From Rikenella microfusus (GTDB lineage Bacteria > Bacteroidota > Bacteroidia > Bacteroidales > Tenuifilaceae): DNA of 54,404 nucleotides. Position numbers and translations under genes: made by a program. Positions 33,540 through 42,825 of this stretch are shown here, piece by piece. The notes under the pieces are model-generated. The model was not told the origin of the DNA and did not search any database. It saw nothing but the letters and a program-made list of their open reading frames with translations. The stretch lies in NCBI GenBank assembly GCA_020722565.1, contig DYKO01000018.1:1-54404 (forward strand), written 5' to 3'. Numbering within the stretch: position 1 is the first letter of the stretch; the number at the start of each line of letters is the position of its first letter.

Positions 33540-36152
33540 ATGATTTCATTTGGGACTATAACATTAATCAACAGCAAACAGGTAATCCGCCAAAGGGTCT
33601 CGCTGGCGTTCATTATAGGCATAATGTTCCCCATTGGTGCATGGATTATCGATTTTTGGGCAAAGGGTATCCCTTTTAGCCTGCAGGGCCTGCTTACCCT
33701 TCATTCTTCCAATCCGCTCCATTACATTATCGACCTTGCTCCATTCATAATTGCTTACGTTACTTGGTTTCAGGCAAACCAACAATTTCGTAAAATACTC
33801 CTGCTGGAAAAAGAGCTACGCCAGCGCGATGAGGATATTGAGAAAAATGCGCGCTTTGCCCAACAAATTGGCGAAGGTGATTACAATACCCCTTTCCAAG
33901 TTGGTAGCAACGACGATATTCTGGGAAAATCGCTGCTTATCATGCGCGATAACCTACTAGCCAACCAAAAAAAAGAAGCCGAACAGAACTGGATTACCAA
34001 GGGAAAGGATGAAATCTCCTATATCTTACGCCTTCACCACAATATCGATGAACTAGCCTATGATGTACTGGTTAAACTTATTAACTACATTAGAACCATA
34101 CAGGGAGCCATTTACCTTTACGATGAGGATAAGAAAAAACTGGTAAACCTCGCAACCTATGCATACAACCGCCGAAAGTACATTAAACAAGAATTTAAAA
34201 TTGGCGAAGGCCTTATTGGCGAGTGCGCCTATGAACTCGACTACATCTACCGTACCGAAATCCCCGACGATTATGTAACCATAACTTCAGGTATTCTGGG
34301 CGATAAAAAAGCCAAAAGCCTTCTGCTTATTCCTCTTATTACTGACGAGAAACTCGAGGGAGTACTGGAATTCGCCTCGCTTGACAATGAAATTCCCGAA
34401 CTAACCATAAGATTCCTAAAAGAGGTTGGAGAAATCATAGCTCGTACCATCTTCAATCTCAGAATAAATCAAAAAACTGAAAAGCTCCTTCAGGAAGCCC
34501 AGCAAATGGCACAGGAACTCAAAGAGAATGAAGAGGAACTTCGTCAGAATGCTGAGGAAATGAAGATTACCCAGGAGGAACTGGAAATATCCAACGCCAA
34601 GTTGGAGGCCAAAATCAAGGAGGTAGAAAACGCCCAAAAGCGCCTTCACTCCCTACTCGAAAATGCATCCGAAATCATTTCTATTTACAATAGCAATAAA
34701 CAGCTTACCTATATAAGCCCATCAGTCACTAAAATTTTGGGCTATACCCCCCAGGAAATGATGGGTGGAAAAGATTTTGATCGCCTAACCCGAAAAGGGG
34801 AGTCCGATTTCAACGAAATGTTTGAGCAGCTACTCGAAAACCCACGAATAGCCATTACCATCCAGTACACCTTCATGAAAAAGAGTGGTGAAAAAATTTT
34901 CCTTGAAGTTACCGGACGCAACCTACTCGATGACCCTGCAATTGGGGGTATCATTATCAACTCACGTGATATTACTGAGCGTAAGCGAGCCGAAAAGGAG
35001 GAACGCATGCGCAGTAAAATGCAATCGCTTTCTGAAAACTCTCCCGATATCATCATGCGCCTCAACCCCAGCGGGCAATTTTTCTACACAAACCCTATGG
35101 TTGAAACCTACCTGGGTATCAATTACCAGGAATTGGTTAATCAAACCATTACAGCTCTTGATGGATTCCCTCAACTCTCCAATTTCATAAAAGATACCAT
35201 TAAGAATATTAGGGTTAATAAAGAAAAAGTTGAGGGTGAAATTACTTTTACTACCCAATTGGGCGAAACTGTTATGCACATAGTAGGTATTCCTGAATTT
35301 AATGAAACCGAACTTGAAACAATTTTGTTTGTTGCTCACGATATATCTGAAGCAAAGCGAACCGAAAGGGAGATTCAGGAAAAAAATCGCAAAATTACGG
35401 AGAGTATTAATTATGCCCAGCGCATTCAAACCTCCATACTTCCCAATAACCGTATCATAAGGCAATACCTACCAAAATCGTTCATCTACTACCTACCCCG
35501 CGACGTGGTAAGTGGCGATTTCCCTTGGTTCTTTATAAAAGATGATTACATATATATCGCTGCAGTTGACTGTACCGGCCATGGAGTACCGGGAGCCCTA
35601 CTATCGTTTATTGGTTACTTTATTCTTAACAATGTGGTTGACCACGACTCATCCTACACCGCCGGCGAAATACTTGACCACCTCCACTATGGCGTCCGAA
35701 AAACATTGAAACAGGACAGACCCGACGCAGATGCCCGCGATGGAATGGATATTGCTTTTTGCAAAATAAACCCCAAAACCAAGGAGCTTCAGTACTCTGG
35801 TGCCCATAGACCCCTCTACCTGGCTCGAAATGGTGAACTTACCGAATATAAGGGGAATCGTAAGGCTATTGGGGGTATCCCTCATCCCAAAAAAGCAGAG
35901 GAACCCTTTGAAAACCACATTATTACCTACAAGCCAGGAGATAGAATTTTCTTCTTTTCCGATGGCATAGTTGATCAAGTGGGCGGTCCCGAAAAGAAAA
36001 AATTCGGTGCCCAAAGCATTCGTGATGTTATTATGAAAAACCTTAACGCACCCATAACCCAAATGGCTGAAACATTCAACATTGCTGTAAAGGCACATCA
36101 GGGTGAAAACAAACAGGTTGATGATATTTTGTTAATTGGCATAGAATTCTAA
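33540..36152 (+). CDS. Membrane GAF/PAS sensor with SpoIIE-type PP2C phosphatase
   Basis: The 870-residue protein has two membrane segments (about 20-45 and 60-80), a HAMP-like helix region, a GAF domain (about 165-310, IPDDYVTITSGI), a coiled coil with Glu pairs (EELRQNAEEMKITQEE, about 330-350), two PAS domains (about 378-490 and 500-610) and a C-terminal PP2C/SpoIIE domain (about 640-870). Metal-binding motifs are RDVVSGDF, VDCTGHGVPGAL and FFFSDGIVDQ. This is the RsbU/SiaA class: phosphatases that dephosphorylate an anti-anti-sigma-like partner. The SiaB and SiaC homologues lie just downstream, so SiaC is the expected substrate. Confidence 0.92.
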   Translation: MISFGTITLINSKQVIRQRVSLAFIIGIMFPIGAWIIDFWAKGIPFSLQGLLTLHSSNPLHYIIDLAPFIIAYVTWFQANQQFRKILLLEKELRQRDEDIEKNARFAQQIGEGDYNTPFQVGSNDDILGKSLLIMRDNLLANQKKEAEQNWITKGKDEISYILRLHHNIDELAYDVLVKLINYIRTIQGAIYLYDEDKKKLVNLATYAYNRRKYIKQEFKIGEGLIGECAYELDYIYRTEIPDDYVTITSGILGDKKAKSLLLIPLITDEKLEGVLEFASLDNEIPELTIRFLKEVGEIIARTIFNLRINQKTEKLLQEAQQMAQELKENEEELRQNAEEMKITQEELEISNAKLEAKIKEVENAQKRLHSLLENASEIISIYNSNKQLTYISPSVTKILGYTPQEMMGGKDFDRLTRKGESDFNEMFEQLLENPRIAITIQYTFMKKSGEKIFLEVTGRNLLDDPAIGGIIINSRDITERKRAEKEERMRSKMQSLSENSPDIIMRLNPSGQFFYTNPMVETYLGINYQELVNQTITALDGFPQLSNFIKDTIKNIRVNKEKVEGEITFTTQLGETVMHIVGIPEFNETELETILFVAHDISEAKRTEREIQEKNRKITESINYAQRIQTSILPNNRIIRQYLPKSFIYYLPRDVVSGDFPWFFIKDDYIYIAAVDCTGHGVPGALLSFIGYFILNNVVDHDSSYTAGEILDHLHYGVRKTLKQDRPDADARDGMDIAFCKINPKTKELQYSGAHRPLYLARNGELTEYKGNRKAIGGIPHPKKAEEPFENHIITYKPGDRIFFFSDGIVDQVGGPEKKKFGAQSIRDVIMKNLNAPITQMAETFNIAVKAHQGENKQVDDILLIGIEF

Positions 36153-36168
36153 AAATATAATATATTTG
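36136..36168 (+). promoter_or_regulatory. Candidate internal promoter for siaB-siaC
   Basis: TATATTTG at 36161-36168 is a perfect -7 match with a TTG at 36136-36138, 22 bases upstream. It would allow siaB, siaC and the ABC gene to be expressed apart from the sensors. Confidence 0.45.
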
Positions 36169-36187
36169 TAATTATAATTTACGGGCT

Positions 36188-36763
36188 ATGGATAGAAAGA
36201 ATATCAAAGGGTTTCTTGAGTTTGTTTACGACTTTTACAAGTCGATGAAAGCTCATGAAATCACCCTGGTTTACGAGGGTGAAATAACCCATCAAATCAC
36301 CAAAGCCTTCACCTCCCTAACTGAATCAAATATGGCCAAGGAGGAGGAGTCGAACTCCGTCCAAAAAAAGGTCTTCCATGTTATGGTGGAATGCCTGCAA
36401 AACATCAGTAAACACGCCGATAGCTTCGGTTCCGACGACTTTCTGTTTGCCGGACGAGGCATTTTTATGGTCAGCCGTGGCGATCTGGAATACCATGTTA
36501 CCACTGGCAACGTGATAGAAAACTCCAAAATTGAAGAACTTTCCAAAATCCTTGACCATATAAACTCTCTTGACAAGGAGGGACTCAAACAGCTCTACAA
36601 AACTCAAATGCGAGAGGGTCGCCTATCCGAAAAGGGTGGTGCCGGACTTGGCTTTATCGATATAGCTCGTAAAACTGGTAGAAAACTTGAGTACCACTTC
36701 CTTCCAATCGATGAGGATACCCACTTTTTTGTATTAACATCAACTATTTCAAGAAACGAGTAA
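36188..36763 (+). CDS. siaB: SiaB family protein kinase
   Basis: SiaB is the GHKL-type kinase that phosphorylates SiaC in the SiaABCD partner-switch pathway of Pseudomonas. The 191-residue protein keeps the ATP-binding N box (VECLQNISKHAD, Glu68 and Asn72) and the G box GGAGLGFIDIARK (150-162). The family (DUF6272) is widespread in Bacteroidota. It follows the PP2C gene and precedes siaC by 10 bases, so kinase, phosphatase and target are encoded together. Confidence 0.9.
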   Translation: MDRKNIKGFLEFVYDFYKSMKAHEITLVYEGEITHQITKAFTSLTESNMAKEEESNSVQKKVFHVMVECLQNISKHADSFGSDDFLFAGRGIFMVSRGDLEYHVTTGNVIENSKIEELSKILDHINSLDKEGLKQLYKTQMREGRLSEKGGAGLGFIDIARKTGRKLEYHFLPIDEDTHFFVLTSTISRNE

Positions 36764-36773
36764 TATTTGTGAT

Positions 36774-37157
36774 ATGGAAACCATCAAAATAATGGGAACC
36801 GACGACACTCCAACCGTTATTCTCGACGCACAAAACGAAATTTTTGAGATTTCGGGTCGTTCTCTTCCCGAAGATGTTACTGCTTTTTACGATCCCATAC
36901 TCCAATGGCTCGATGAGTACAGCTCATCTCCCAATCCCAAAACCATATTTACCTTTAAGCTGGTGTATTTTAACACTGCCAGTTCCAAACTTTTGCTGGA
37001 TATACTCATGAAACTCGAACAGCTGCATGAAGCAGGAAATAATGTTGTGGTTCACTGGTACTACCCTGAGGACGATGAGGATATGCAGGAAGCTGGCGAA
37101 GAGTATGCCGACATCGTGGATGTTCCCTTTGAACAAATTGGATATACGCTCAGCTAA
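36774..37157 (+). CDS. siaC: SiaC family regulatory phosphoprotein
   Basis: The 127-residue protein (DUF1987) is a switch protein that, when not phosphorylated, binds and activates an effector; in Pseudomonas the effector is the diguanylate cyclase SiaD. The phosphosite motif KLVYFNTASSKLL places a Thr at residue 68, the same number as the known SiaC phospho-threonine. The start ETIKIMGTDDTPTVILD and the acidic loop YYPEDDEDMQEAGEEYA are family features. No GGDEF cyclase lies in the window, so the effector here is unknown. Confidence 0.93.
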   Translation: METIKIMGTDDTPTVILDAQNEIFEISGRSLPEDVTAFYDPILQWLDEYSSSPNPKTIFTFKLVYFNTASSKLLLDILMKLEQLHEAGNNVVVHWYYPEDDEDMQEAGEEYADIVDVPFEQIGYTLS

Positions 37158-37189
37158 CACATTTTTAACCCTTTTCTTTTTCTTGACGG

Positions 37190-40100
37190 ATGAGTGAGGA
37201 GATTCTGAAAGCGTTAATGCAACTCTTTGCAATTATTGCAAAGCAGGACGAGGGTGTTGAACTTAAAGAACGTGACTATGTTGTCAATTTTCTCACCCAA
37301 CAACTCAACGACGAAGCCGTTAAGGAGTATATTCGCCTTTTTGATGAGCATGCCGGGTTACTTGATGTAAAGGAGGAGGGCTCGGAAACCGATGAGGATA
37401 AGGGCAAACGCAAGTTAACCTCGGTTAAGGACTCTGTTCGCATTCTGGGTATATGCAAAAAAATCAACAAAACCCTTACCCAGAAACAAAAAATCGTTGT
37501 TCTGGTGCGCCTTTACGAACTCATTAATGCCGACCGTAAGTTCACCGACCAACGAATGGCCATTATCAACACTGTGGCCGAGGTATTTAAGCTAACCAAA
37601 GAAGAAATATCGGATATCGAAAACTTTGTGGTTAAAAATAACCCCGATGAGCTCGATATTCCTAGTATCCTAACCATACACGACAAACCCTTTACCGGTC
37701 ACAATTGCAAACACATTCCAGCCGAAGCCCTCGATGAATACATTTATATCCTTCAAATTAAGAGCGAGGACCTTTACTTCCTCCGTTATACCGGTAACGA
37801 GGACATATTCCTGAATGGGCTACCCATTCATAACCGACGCATTTACCTCTTTGCCAGCGGTAGCTCTTTAAAATTACCCAAGGGCAAACCCGTTTACTAC
37901 ACCGATGTGGTTTCCCATTTTCTGGCCGACACTACTTCAATTCGCATATCCTATAAGGTCGAGAACATCAGCTTTCAGTTTAAAAGCGGTGATATTGGCC
38001 TACGAAACATATCTTTTTCCGAAGGTCATGGCAAGTTGGTTGGCATCATGGGCGCCAGCGGTGCAGGGAAAACCACGCTCCTTAACGTTTTGGCCGGTAT
38101 CGAAAAGCCTACCAACGGCAGAGTTATCGTTAACGGGTACGACCTGAATGCAGAAAAAGAAAAACTTGAGGGTGTTATCGGGGTAATTCCGCAGGACGAT
38201 TTACTCATTGAGGAACTTACCGTTTTCGAAAATCTCTACTACAATGCAAAGCTCTGCTTTAAGGATAAGACTGAGGAAGAGTTGGTTGCATTGGTCGATA
38301 AAACACTCCTAAGCCTGGGCCTTTGGGATCGTAAAAACCTAAAGGTGGGGTCTCCCCTCAATAAAATGATTTCGGGTGGCCAGCGCAAACGTTTAAATAT
38401 CGCTCTCGAACTTATCAGAGAACCCTCTATTCTTTTTGTTGATGAGCCAACTTCTGGCTTATCGTCGCGCGACTCCGAAAACGTGATGGATCTTCTGCGT
38501 GAGCTAACCCTAAAGGGGAAGCTCATATTTGTGGTGATTCATCAACCCTCTTCGGACATCTATAAGATGTTCGACAACATGATAATACTCGATACCGGCG
38601 GCTACATGATTTACTACGGTAACCCTGTGGAAGCCGTTATGTACTTCAAACGCCTCGATATGCAGATAAACAGCGATGTGGGAGAGTGCCCGGTTTGCGG
38701 TAACGTTAACCCGGAACTTATCTTTAACATCATTGAGGCACGGGTGGTTGACGAGTTTGGCCGTTACACCCAAACCCGTAAGGTATCGCCACAGAAATGG
38801 GAAGAATTCTTCCAAAATAATATAAAACATCCCGTAATCCCCGATGAAAATGCCGATCCCCCAAGGGCATTAAATATACCATCACGAGTTAAGCAGTTCC
38901 TGATTTACACCATGCGCGACTGGAAATCGAAAATCAGCAACACCCAGTATATTATTCTTAACTTGCTAGAAACACCCATTCTTTCCTTTATATTAGCTTA
39001 TGTAATTCGGTATATTGCCGATCCCAATTCCAATGTTTACATTTTCAGAGAAAACGAGAACATTCCCATTTATCTATTCATGGCCCTTATTGTTGCCCTG
39101 TTTATAGGCCTCACAGTAAGTGCCGAAGAAATTTTCCGCGACCGTAAAATTCTTAAACGTGAGGCATTCCTTAACCTAAGCCGTTCGAGTTACCTGTTCT
39201 CAAAAATTGCAATCCTTACATTTCTTTCTGCCATACAAACCGCTACTTTTGTGCTAATAGCCAACAGCATTTTGGAAATTCGCGGCATGTACCTCGACTA
39301 CTGGTTGATACTTTTTTCAACTGCCGTTTGCGCCAATATGCTAGGGCTTAACATTTCGGCCACCTTTAATTCTGCTATTACCATCTACATTGTAATTCCC
39401 CTCTTGATGATTCCCATGATGGTGCTATCGGGCGCCATGTTCAGCTTCGAAAAACTCAACCGCTCAGTGGGAAGCTTTAACCGCGTGCCCCTTATTGCCG
39501 AATTCATGATAACTAAATGGGGATATGAAGCTCTGGTGGTTCACCAATACAAGGATAATGCTTTCCAAAAAACATTCTACGATATTGAAAAAGTAATTAA
39601 CAACGCCAACTATAAAATCACCTACTATATAGATGAATTGGAAAAACGCGCAACCGATGCACTAGAGCTACTGCCACAAAAGGGTACAACTGATGCAGAT
39701 AAAAAATTGACCGATAAATTAGCCGTTCTCCGTAAAGCAATTACTAACGAAACCAACTACGAAGCGCCTTCAATACCCTTTGACAACCTAAATAAAATAA
39801 CCCTTGACAACATCGACGAGGAAACAATTTACGCTATTTTTGATTATTTGGACAAGCTAAAGAGCCACTACAGCGATATTTATAATACTCAAAATCAGAA
39901 ACGCGAGCGTATTATAAGCTACCTAGTTAGCAACAATCGGGAACTTTACGAAGCTAAGCGCCGTGCCTACCATAACGAAAGCCTTGCTGATATGGCCACA
40001 AAAACCTTTGAAAAAAATAAGATCCTACAGTACGGCGATGAACTGGTTCAGCAGTATGATCCCGTTTACCGCGACCCCCTACCCCGTCATAAACTCGACT

Positions 40101-40282
40101 TCCGCTCACATTTTATGGCACCCCGTAAGCATTTCCTTGGCATGTATTTTGATACTTTCTGGTTTAACCTAACGGTTATTTGGATTATGACCATTATACT
40201 TTACATAACCCTTTACTTTGAAAGTTTAAAAAAACTTCTCAATTTAACCGGGAAAATCAAATTCCCCTATTTCATTAAATAA
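37190..40282 (+). CDS. ABCG-type transporter with TerB-like and FHA-like N-terminal domains
   Basis: The 1030-residue protein starts with a helical TerB-like region in two halves (about 1-50 and 85-150, with acidic INADRKFTD), a beta-rich segment that weakly resembles an FHA domain (about 180-250, IFLNGLPIHNRRIYLF), then an ABCG ATPase: Walker A GASGAGKTTLLN (about 285-296), signature SGGQRKRLNIALE (about 390-402) and Walker B ILFVDEPTSGLSS. A CPVCG pair follows, then membrane segments in the C-terminal half with a long helical soluble insert (about 790-980). It is 32 bases after siaC. Its substrate and any link to SiaC are unknown. Confidence 0.85.
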   Translation: MSEEILKALMQLFAIIAKQDEGVELKERDYVVNFLTQQLNDEAVKEYIRLFDEHAGLLDVKEEGSETDEDKGKRKLTSVKDSVRILGICKKINKTLTQKQKIVVLVRLYELINADRKFTDQRMAIINTVAEVFKLTKEEISDIENFVVKNNPDELDIPSILTIHDKPFTGHNCKHIPAEALDEYIYILQIKSEDLYFLRYTGNEDIFLNGLPIHNRRIYLFASGSSLKLPKGKPVYYTDVVSHFLADTTSIRISYKVENISFQFKSGDIGLRNISFSEGHGKLVGIMGASGAGKTTLLNVLAGIEKPTNGRVIVNGYDLNAEKEKLEGVIGVIPQDDLLIEELTVFENLYYNAKLCFKDKTEEELVALVDKTLLSLGLWDRKNLKVGSPLNKMISGGQRKRLNIALELIREPSILFVDEPTSGLSSRDSENVMDLLRELTLKGKLIFVVIHQPSSDIYKMFDNMIILDTGGYMIYYGNPVEAVMYFKRLDMQINSDVGECPVCGNVNPELIFNIIEARVVDEFGRYTQTRKVSPQKWEEFFQNNIKHPVIPDENADPPRALNIPSRVKQFLIYTMRDWKSKISNTQYIILNLLETPILSFILAYVIRYIADPNSNVYIFRENENIPIYLFMALIVALFIGLTVSAEEIFRDRKILKREAFLNLSRSSYLFSKIAILTFLSAIQTATFVLIANSILEIRGMYLDYWLILFSTAVCANMLGLNISATFNSAITIYIVIPLLMIPMMVLSGAMFSFEKLNRSVGSFNRVPLIAEFMITKWGYEALVVHQYKDNAFQKTFYDIEKVINNANYKITYYIDELEKRATDALELLPQKGTTDADKKLTDKLAVLRKAITNETNYEAPSIPFDNLNKITLDNIDEETIYAIFDYLDKLKSHYSDIYNTQNQKRERIISYLVSNNRELYEAKRRAYHNESLADMATKTFEKNKILQYGDELVQQYDPVYRDPLPRHKLDFRSHFMAPRKHFLGMYFDTFWFNLTVIWIMTIILYITLYFESLKKLLNLTGKIKFPYFIK

Positions 40283-40333
40283 TTTTTTTATATCTTTACT
40301 TACTGATTCAGAAACGTAAAACAGCTGAGAATA

Positions 40334-41263
40334 ATGATTAAGCACAGAGTTATACTTTATCAGGCATTAATAATTGTCTTACTATCACAAGTGCTATCCT
40401 CATGCAGTTTCTGTAGCAGGCAGGATGTTGATTTAAGTCAGGAATTAATAGTTCCTGACTCAGTAATTCAAAATTCTACACCACAAGTTAGTAAGGCTAT
40501 AACCGATCAGATGATGCAAAACATATCATCGCCTGTTGAGACTGCTGCACTTATCAAAGGGTTAAAAATTCCATTCAACAAGAACTTTTTGGCTAGCACC
40601 AAGCAAGCAGATTGGTTCAATACAAACTTTGAGAAAGCATTTGCGCTTGGACTATACGGCTGCGATTTAGGCTACCTAAATATGTACGAAAAGACCTCGT
40701 TTGTTGTTGATTACATATCAGTTATCAAACGCCTTGCCGATGATATACAGGTGGGTCAGTTTTTTGACTTTTCTACACTTAAACGGCTAGCCACCAACAA
40801 CGAAAACCTCGACTCGCTTATTCTTATCTCCCAACAAAGTTTCAACCGTATCGACACCTACCTCAGCGAAACCAATCGATCTATGCTCAGTGCTGTTATT
40901 GTTACAGGCGTTTGGGTAGAGGGAGCCTACCTCTCATCTCGGGTAGCACAAATCAGCAATCATCCCAAAATCCGTGAGACCATTGGCGAGCAAAAAGTTA
41001 TTCTCAACTTCCTCTTAGCACTACTTAAGGTTTATGATAATGATCCCAGCATGGCTAAGTTAATAACTGACTTTGAGCCTATTAAAAAACTTTACGATCA
41101 GGTTCACATAACCTATGAACTTGGAGAACCCGAAATGATTGAAGAAAATGGTGTGGTTACCTTCAAACAAACCGATAAACAAGTTATTGAAATGGATGAT
41201 GAGCTCTACAACAAACTTATTACAAACATCCAGGAACTACGATCAAATCTTTTGAAATTGTAA
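40334..41263 (+). CDS. Predicted lipoprotein of unknown function
   Basis: The 309-residue protein has a type II signal peptide with lipobox LSSC, lipidated at Cys24, and a helical mature part (FEKAFALGLYGCDLGYLNMYE, then repeated helices). It resembles a family of uncharacterised Bacteroidota lipoproteins but I recognise no named domain. It is the tenth co-directional gene of the cluster, 51 bases after the ABC gene, and followed after 13 bases by a small secreted protein. A periplasmic partner of the transporter is possible. Confidence 0.8.
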   Translation: MIKHRVILYQALIIVLLSQVLSSCSFCSRQDVDLSQELIVPDSVIQNSTPQVSKAITDQMMQNISSPVETAALIKGLKIPFNKNFLASTKQADWFNTNFEKAFALGLYGCDLGYLNMYEKTSFVVDYISVIKRLADDIQVGQFFDFSTLKRLATNNENLDSLILISQQSFNRIDTYLSETNRSMLSAVIVTGVWVEGAYLSSRVAQISNHPKIRETIGEQKVILNFLLALLKVYDNDPSMAKLITDFEPIKKLYDQVHITYELGEPEMIEENGVVTFKQTDKQVIEMDDELYNKLITNIQELRSNLLKL

Positions 41264-41276
41264 GAATTTTTATGCT

Positions 41277-41714
41277 ATGAAAAAGATATTGTTAGCACTA
41301 TCACTGGTCATGATTGGTATCGCGTACCACAATAATGTGAAGGCCCAATCGGAAGAAGAACTGGTACAAATTTGTACCATGGTTGCAGGGGATGCCGAGT
41401 ATTTGAAGGATTTCAGAATAAAACTGGATGCAGGCGATCCCCCTCCCGTACAACGATTTCCGGTAGTGCTCAAAAAGGATGTCAAGTATCGCTTCTCGGT
41501 ATGCAACTCAAAGGATTATGAAGGAAAAGTTATTTTGCAACTTTTTGATAACAATCGTCAGCTGGCTACCACATACATTGTTGCCACCGGAAAGGATTAC
41601 CCCTATATCGATTGGGTTTGCACCAAAACTGGTGCCTACCACTTGGTGTACTCGTTTAGAGATGGTAAGGCAGGATTAGCCGTAGGCCTACTATCAATGG
41701 TGGGGACCATGTAG
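41277..41714 (+). CDS. Small secreted protein of unknown function
   Basis: The 145-residue protein has a signal peptide (LLALSLVMIGIAYHNNVKAQ, cleaved near residue 23) and a beta-rich mature part. Strands such as YRFSVCNSKDYEGKVILQLFD and TGAYHLVYSF look like a small beta-sandwich, with two Cys early and one late that could form a disulfide. No family is recognised. It ends the co-directional set, right before a strong terminator. Confidence 0.78.
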   Translation: MKKILLALSLVMIGIAYHNNVKAQSEEELVQICTMVAGDAEYLKDFRIKLDAGDPPPVQRFPVVLKKDVKYRFSVCNSKDYEGKVILQLFDNNRQLATTYIVATGKDYPYIDWVCTKTGAYHLVYSFRDGKAGLAVGLLSMVGTM

Positions 41715-41727
41715 AACGGAATGGTTA

Positions 41728-41775
41728 AACAGCTAATAAAAAAACCGCTCTAAGGCGGTTTTTTTATTAGCTGTT
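41728..41775. terminator. Bidirectional terminator with a 21-bp perfect stem
   Basis: The arms 41728-41748 and 41755-41775 are perfect complements around a 6-base loop (tctaag). The GC core accgc/gcggt is flanked by A7 and T7 runs, so it works on both strands, ending the Sia cluster and the convergent kinase gene. The right arm contains the stop codon of the kinase gene at 41767-41769. Confidence 0.93.
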
Positions 41776-42750
41776 TTCCAGCGTTCGCACCATTTCCTTT
41801 ACCTTATTCCATCTTTCCTGGTTCATTTTAGGCCCCAAAACTTCTATAACATGACCCGAGAGAATGGCACCAATGGTGCCTGCCTTTTCTAGCGAAAATC
41901 CACGGGATAAACCGTATAGAAATCCGGCTGCATATAGATCGCCAGCACCTGTTGTATCAATGCTGTTTACATCAATAACACCTAATCGTACCAGCTCGTT
42001 ACCTCGTTTAATAATAGAACCGGCAGCTCCCAGCTTAACCACTGCTATGCCTGTAAGCGATGCCAGTTCATGGATAGCCTCTTCGGGATATTTTCCGGTA
42101 AATGCTTTGGCCTCCTCTTCGTTGGCAAAAACTATATCAGCAAAGTTGGTGACAATGCCATTTAAAAAATCACGATTGGACTCAACAACATTGTAACTAG
42201 CCAAATCGAGGGAAATTTGGCAGCCGGCCTGTTTGGCCAACTCTACTGCGCGTTGGATCAGGGTATGATTCTGCACTAAATAACCCTCGATGTGAAAATG
42301 GGTATAGCCCTTAAAATGGTCTAGGGTTAAATCTTCGGCTGTTAGCTCAACAGCTGCACCCAGGTAAACGGCAAAGGTGCGTTCCGAATCGGGTGAGATA
42401 AAGGCAATGGCTCTTCCTGATTCTGCTTTACCTTTGAATAGAATTGGTTTAATACCGCTTTGGTTAAGGTCGTTAGCAAAGGCTAAGCCAAATGAGTCAT
42501 CACCTACCTTGCCAATAAAAGTGGTTTCAATACCAAGATTTGCAAGGCCATGAATGGTGTTGGCTGCGCTTCCCCCCGCAGCGAGGGTTCTTGAGAATCC
42601 TTCGGTTTGATAGAGTATGCTTTGCATACGTTCCTGATCCACCAGCTGCATGCTGCCCTTGGGCAGCTCCAGCTCCATCAACTTTGCATCGTTGGGCAGC
42701 CGCATCAGTATATCGACTAGCGCATTGCCAAGTCCTATAATCTTAATCAT
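41767..42750 (-). CDS. PfkB family carbohydrate kinase, adenosine kinase-like
   Basis: The 327-residue ribokinase-family (PfkB) protein starts with IIGLGNALVDILMRLPND and has the glycine-rich sugar-binding region SAANTIHGLANLG with GKVGDDSFG, and the ATP/anion-hole motif DTTGAGDLYAAGFLYG with the catalytic Asp at about residue 265. The N-terminal half resembles the adenosine kinase-like clade found in Bacteroidota, but ribokinase or another sugar kinase cannot be excluded. It is monocistronic with the shared terminator. Confidence 0.85.
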   Translation of the reverse strand: MIKIIGLGNALVDILMRLPNDAKLMELELPKGSMQLVDQERMQSILYQTEGFSRTLAAGGSAANTIHGLANLGIETTFIGKVGDDSFGLAFANDLNQSGIKPILFKGKAESGRAIAFISPDSERTFAVYLGAAVELTAEDLTLDHFKGYTHFHIEGYLVQNHTLIQRAVELAKQAGCQISLDLASYNVVESNRDFLNGIVTNFADIVFANEEEAKAFTGKYPEEAIHELASLTGIAVVKLGAAGSIIKRGNELVRLGVIDVNSIDTTGAGDLYAAGFLYGLSRGFSLEKAGTIGAILSGHVIEVLGPKMNQERWNKVKEMVRTLENS

Positions 42751-42800
42751 GCTAACCTATTTATCTCTTGTGAAATTTTTAGGTAAATATACAAAAAATA

Positions 42801-42824
42801 AAACCCCGATTTTCATCGGGGTTT
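42801..42824 (-). terminator. Terminator of tRNA-Asn
   Basis: A perfect 10-bp stem (42801-42810 with 42815-42824; atcggggttt paired to aaaccccgat) and 4-base loop begins one base after the tRNA 3' end and on the minus strand is followed by ttttattttttg. Confidence 0.9.
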
Positions 42825-42825
42825 G

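Noticed and set aside
28957-36152. The cluster as a flagellar or gliding chemotaxis operon
   Set aside because: No CheA, CheW, CheY or MCP signalling tip, CheB lacks a receiver, and the downstream genes belong to the SiaABC partner switch.
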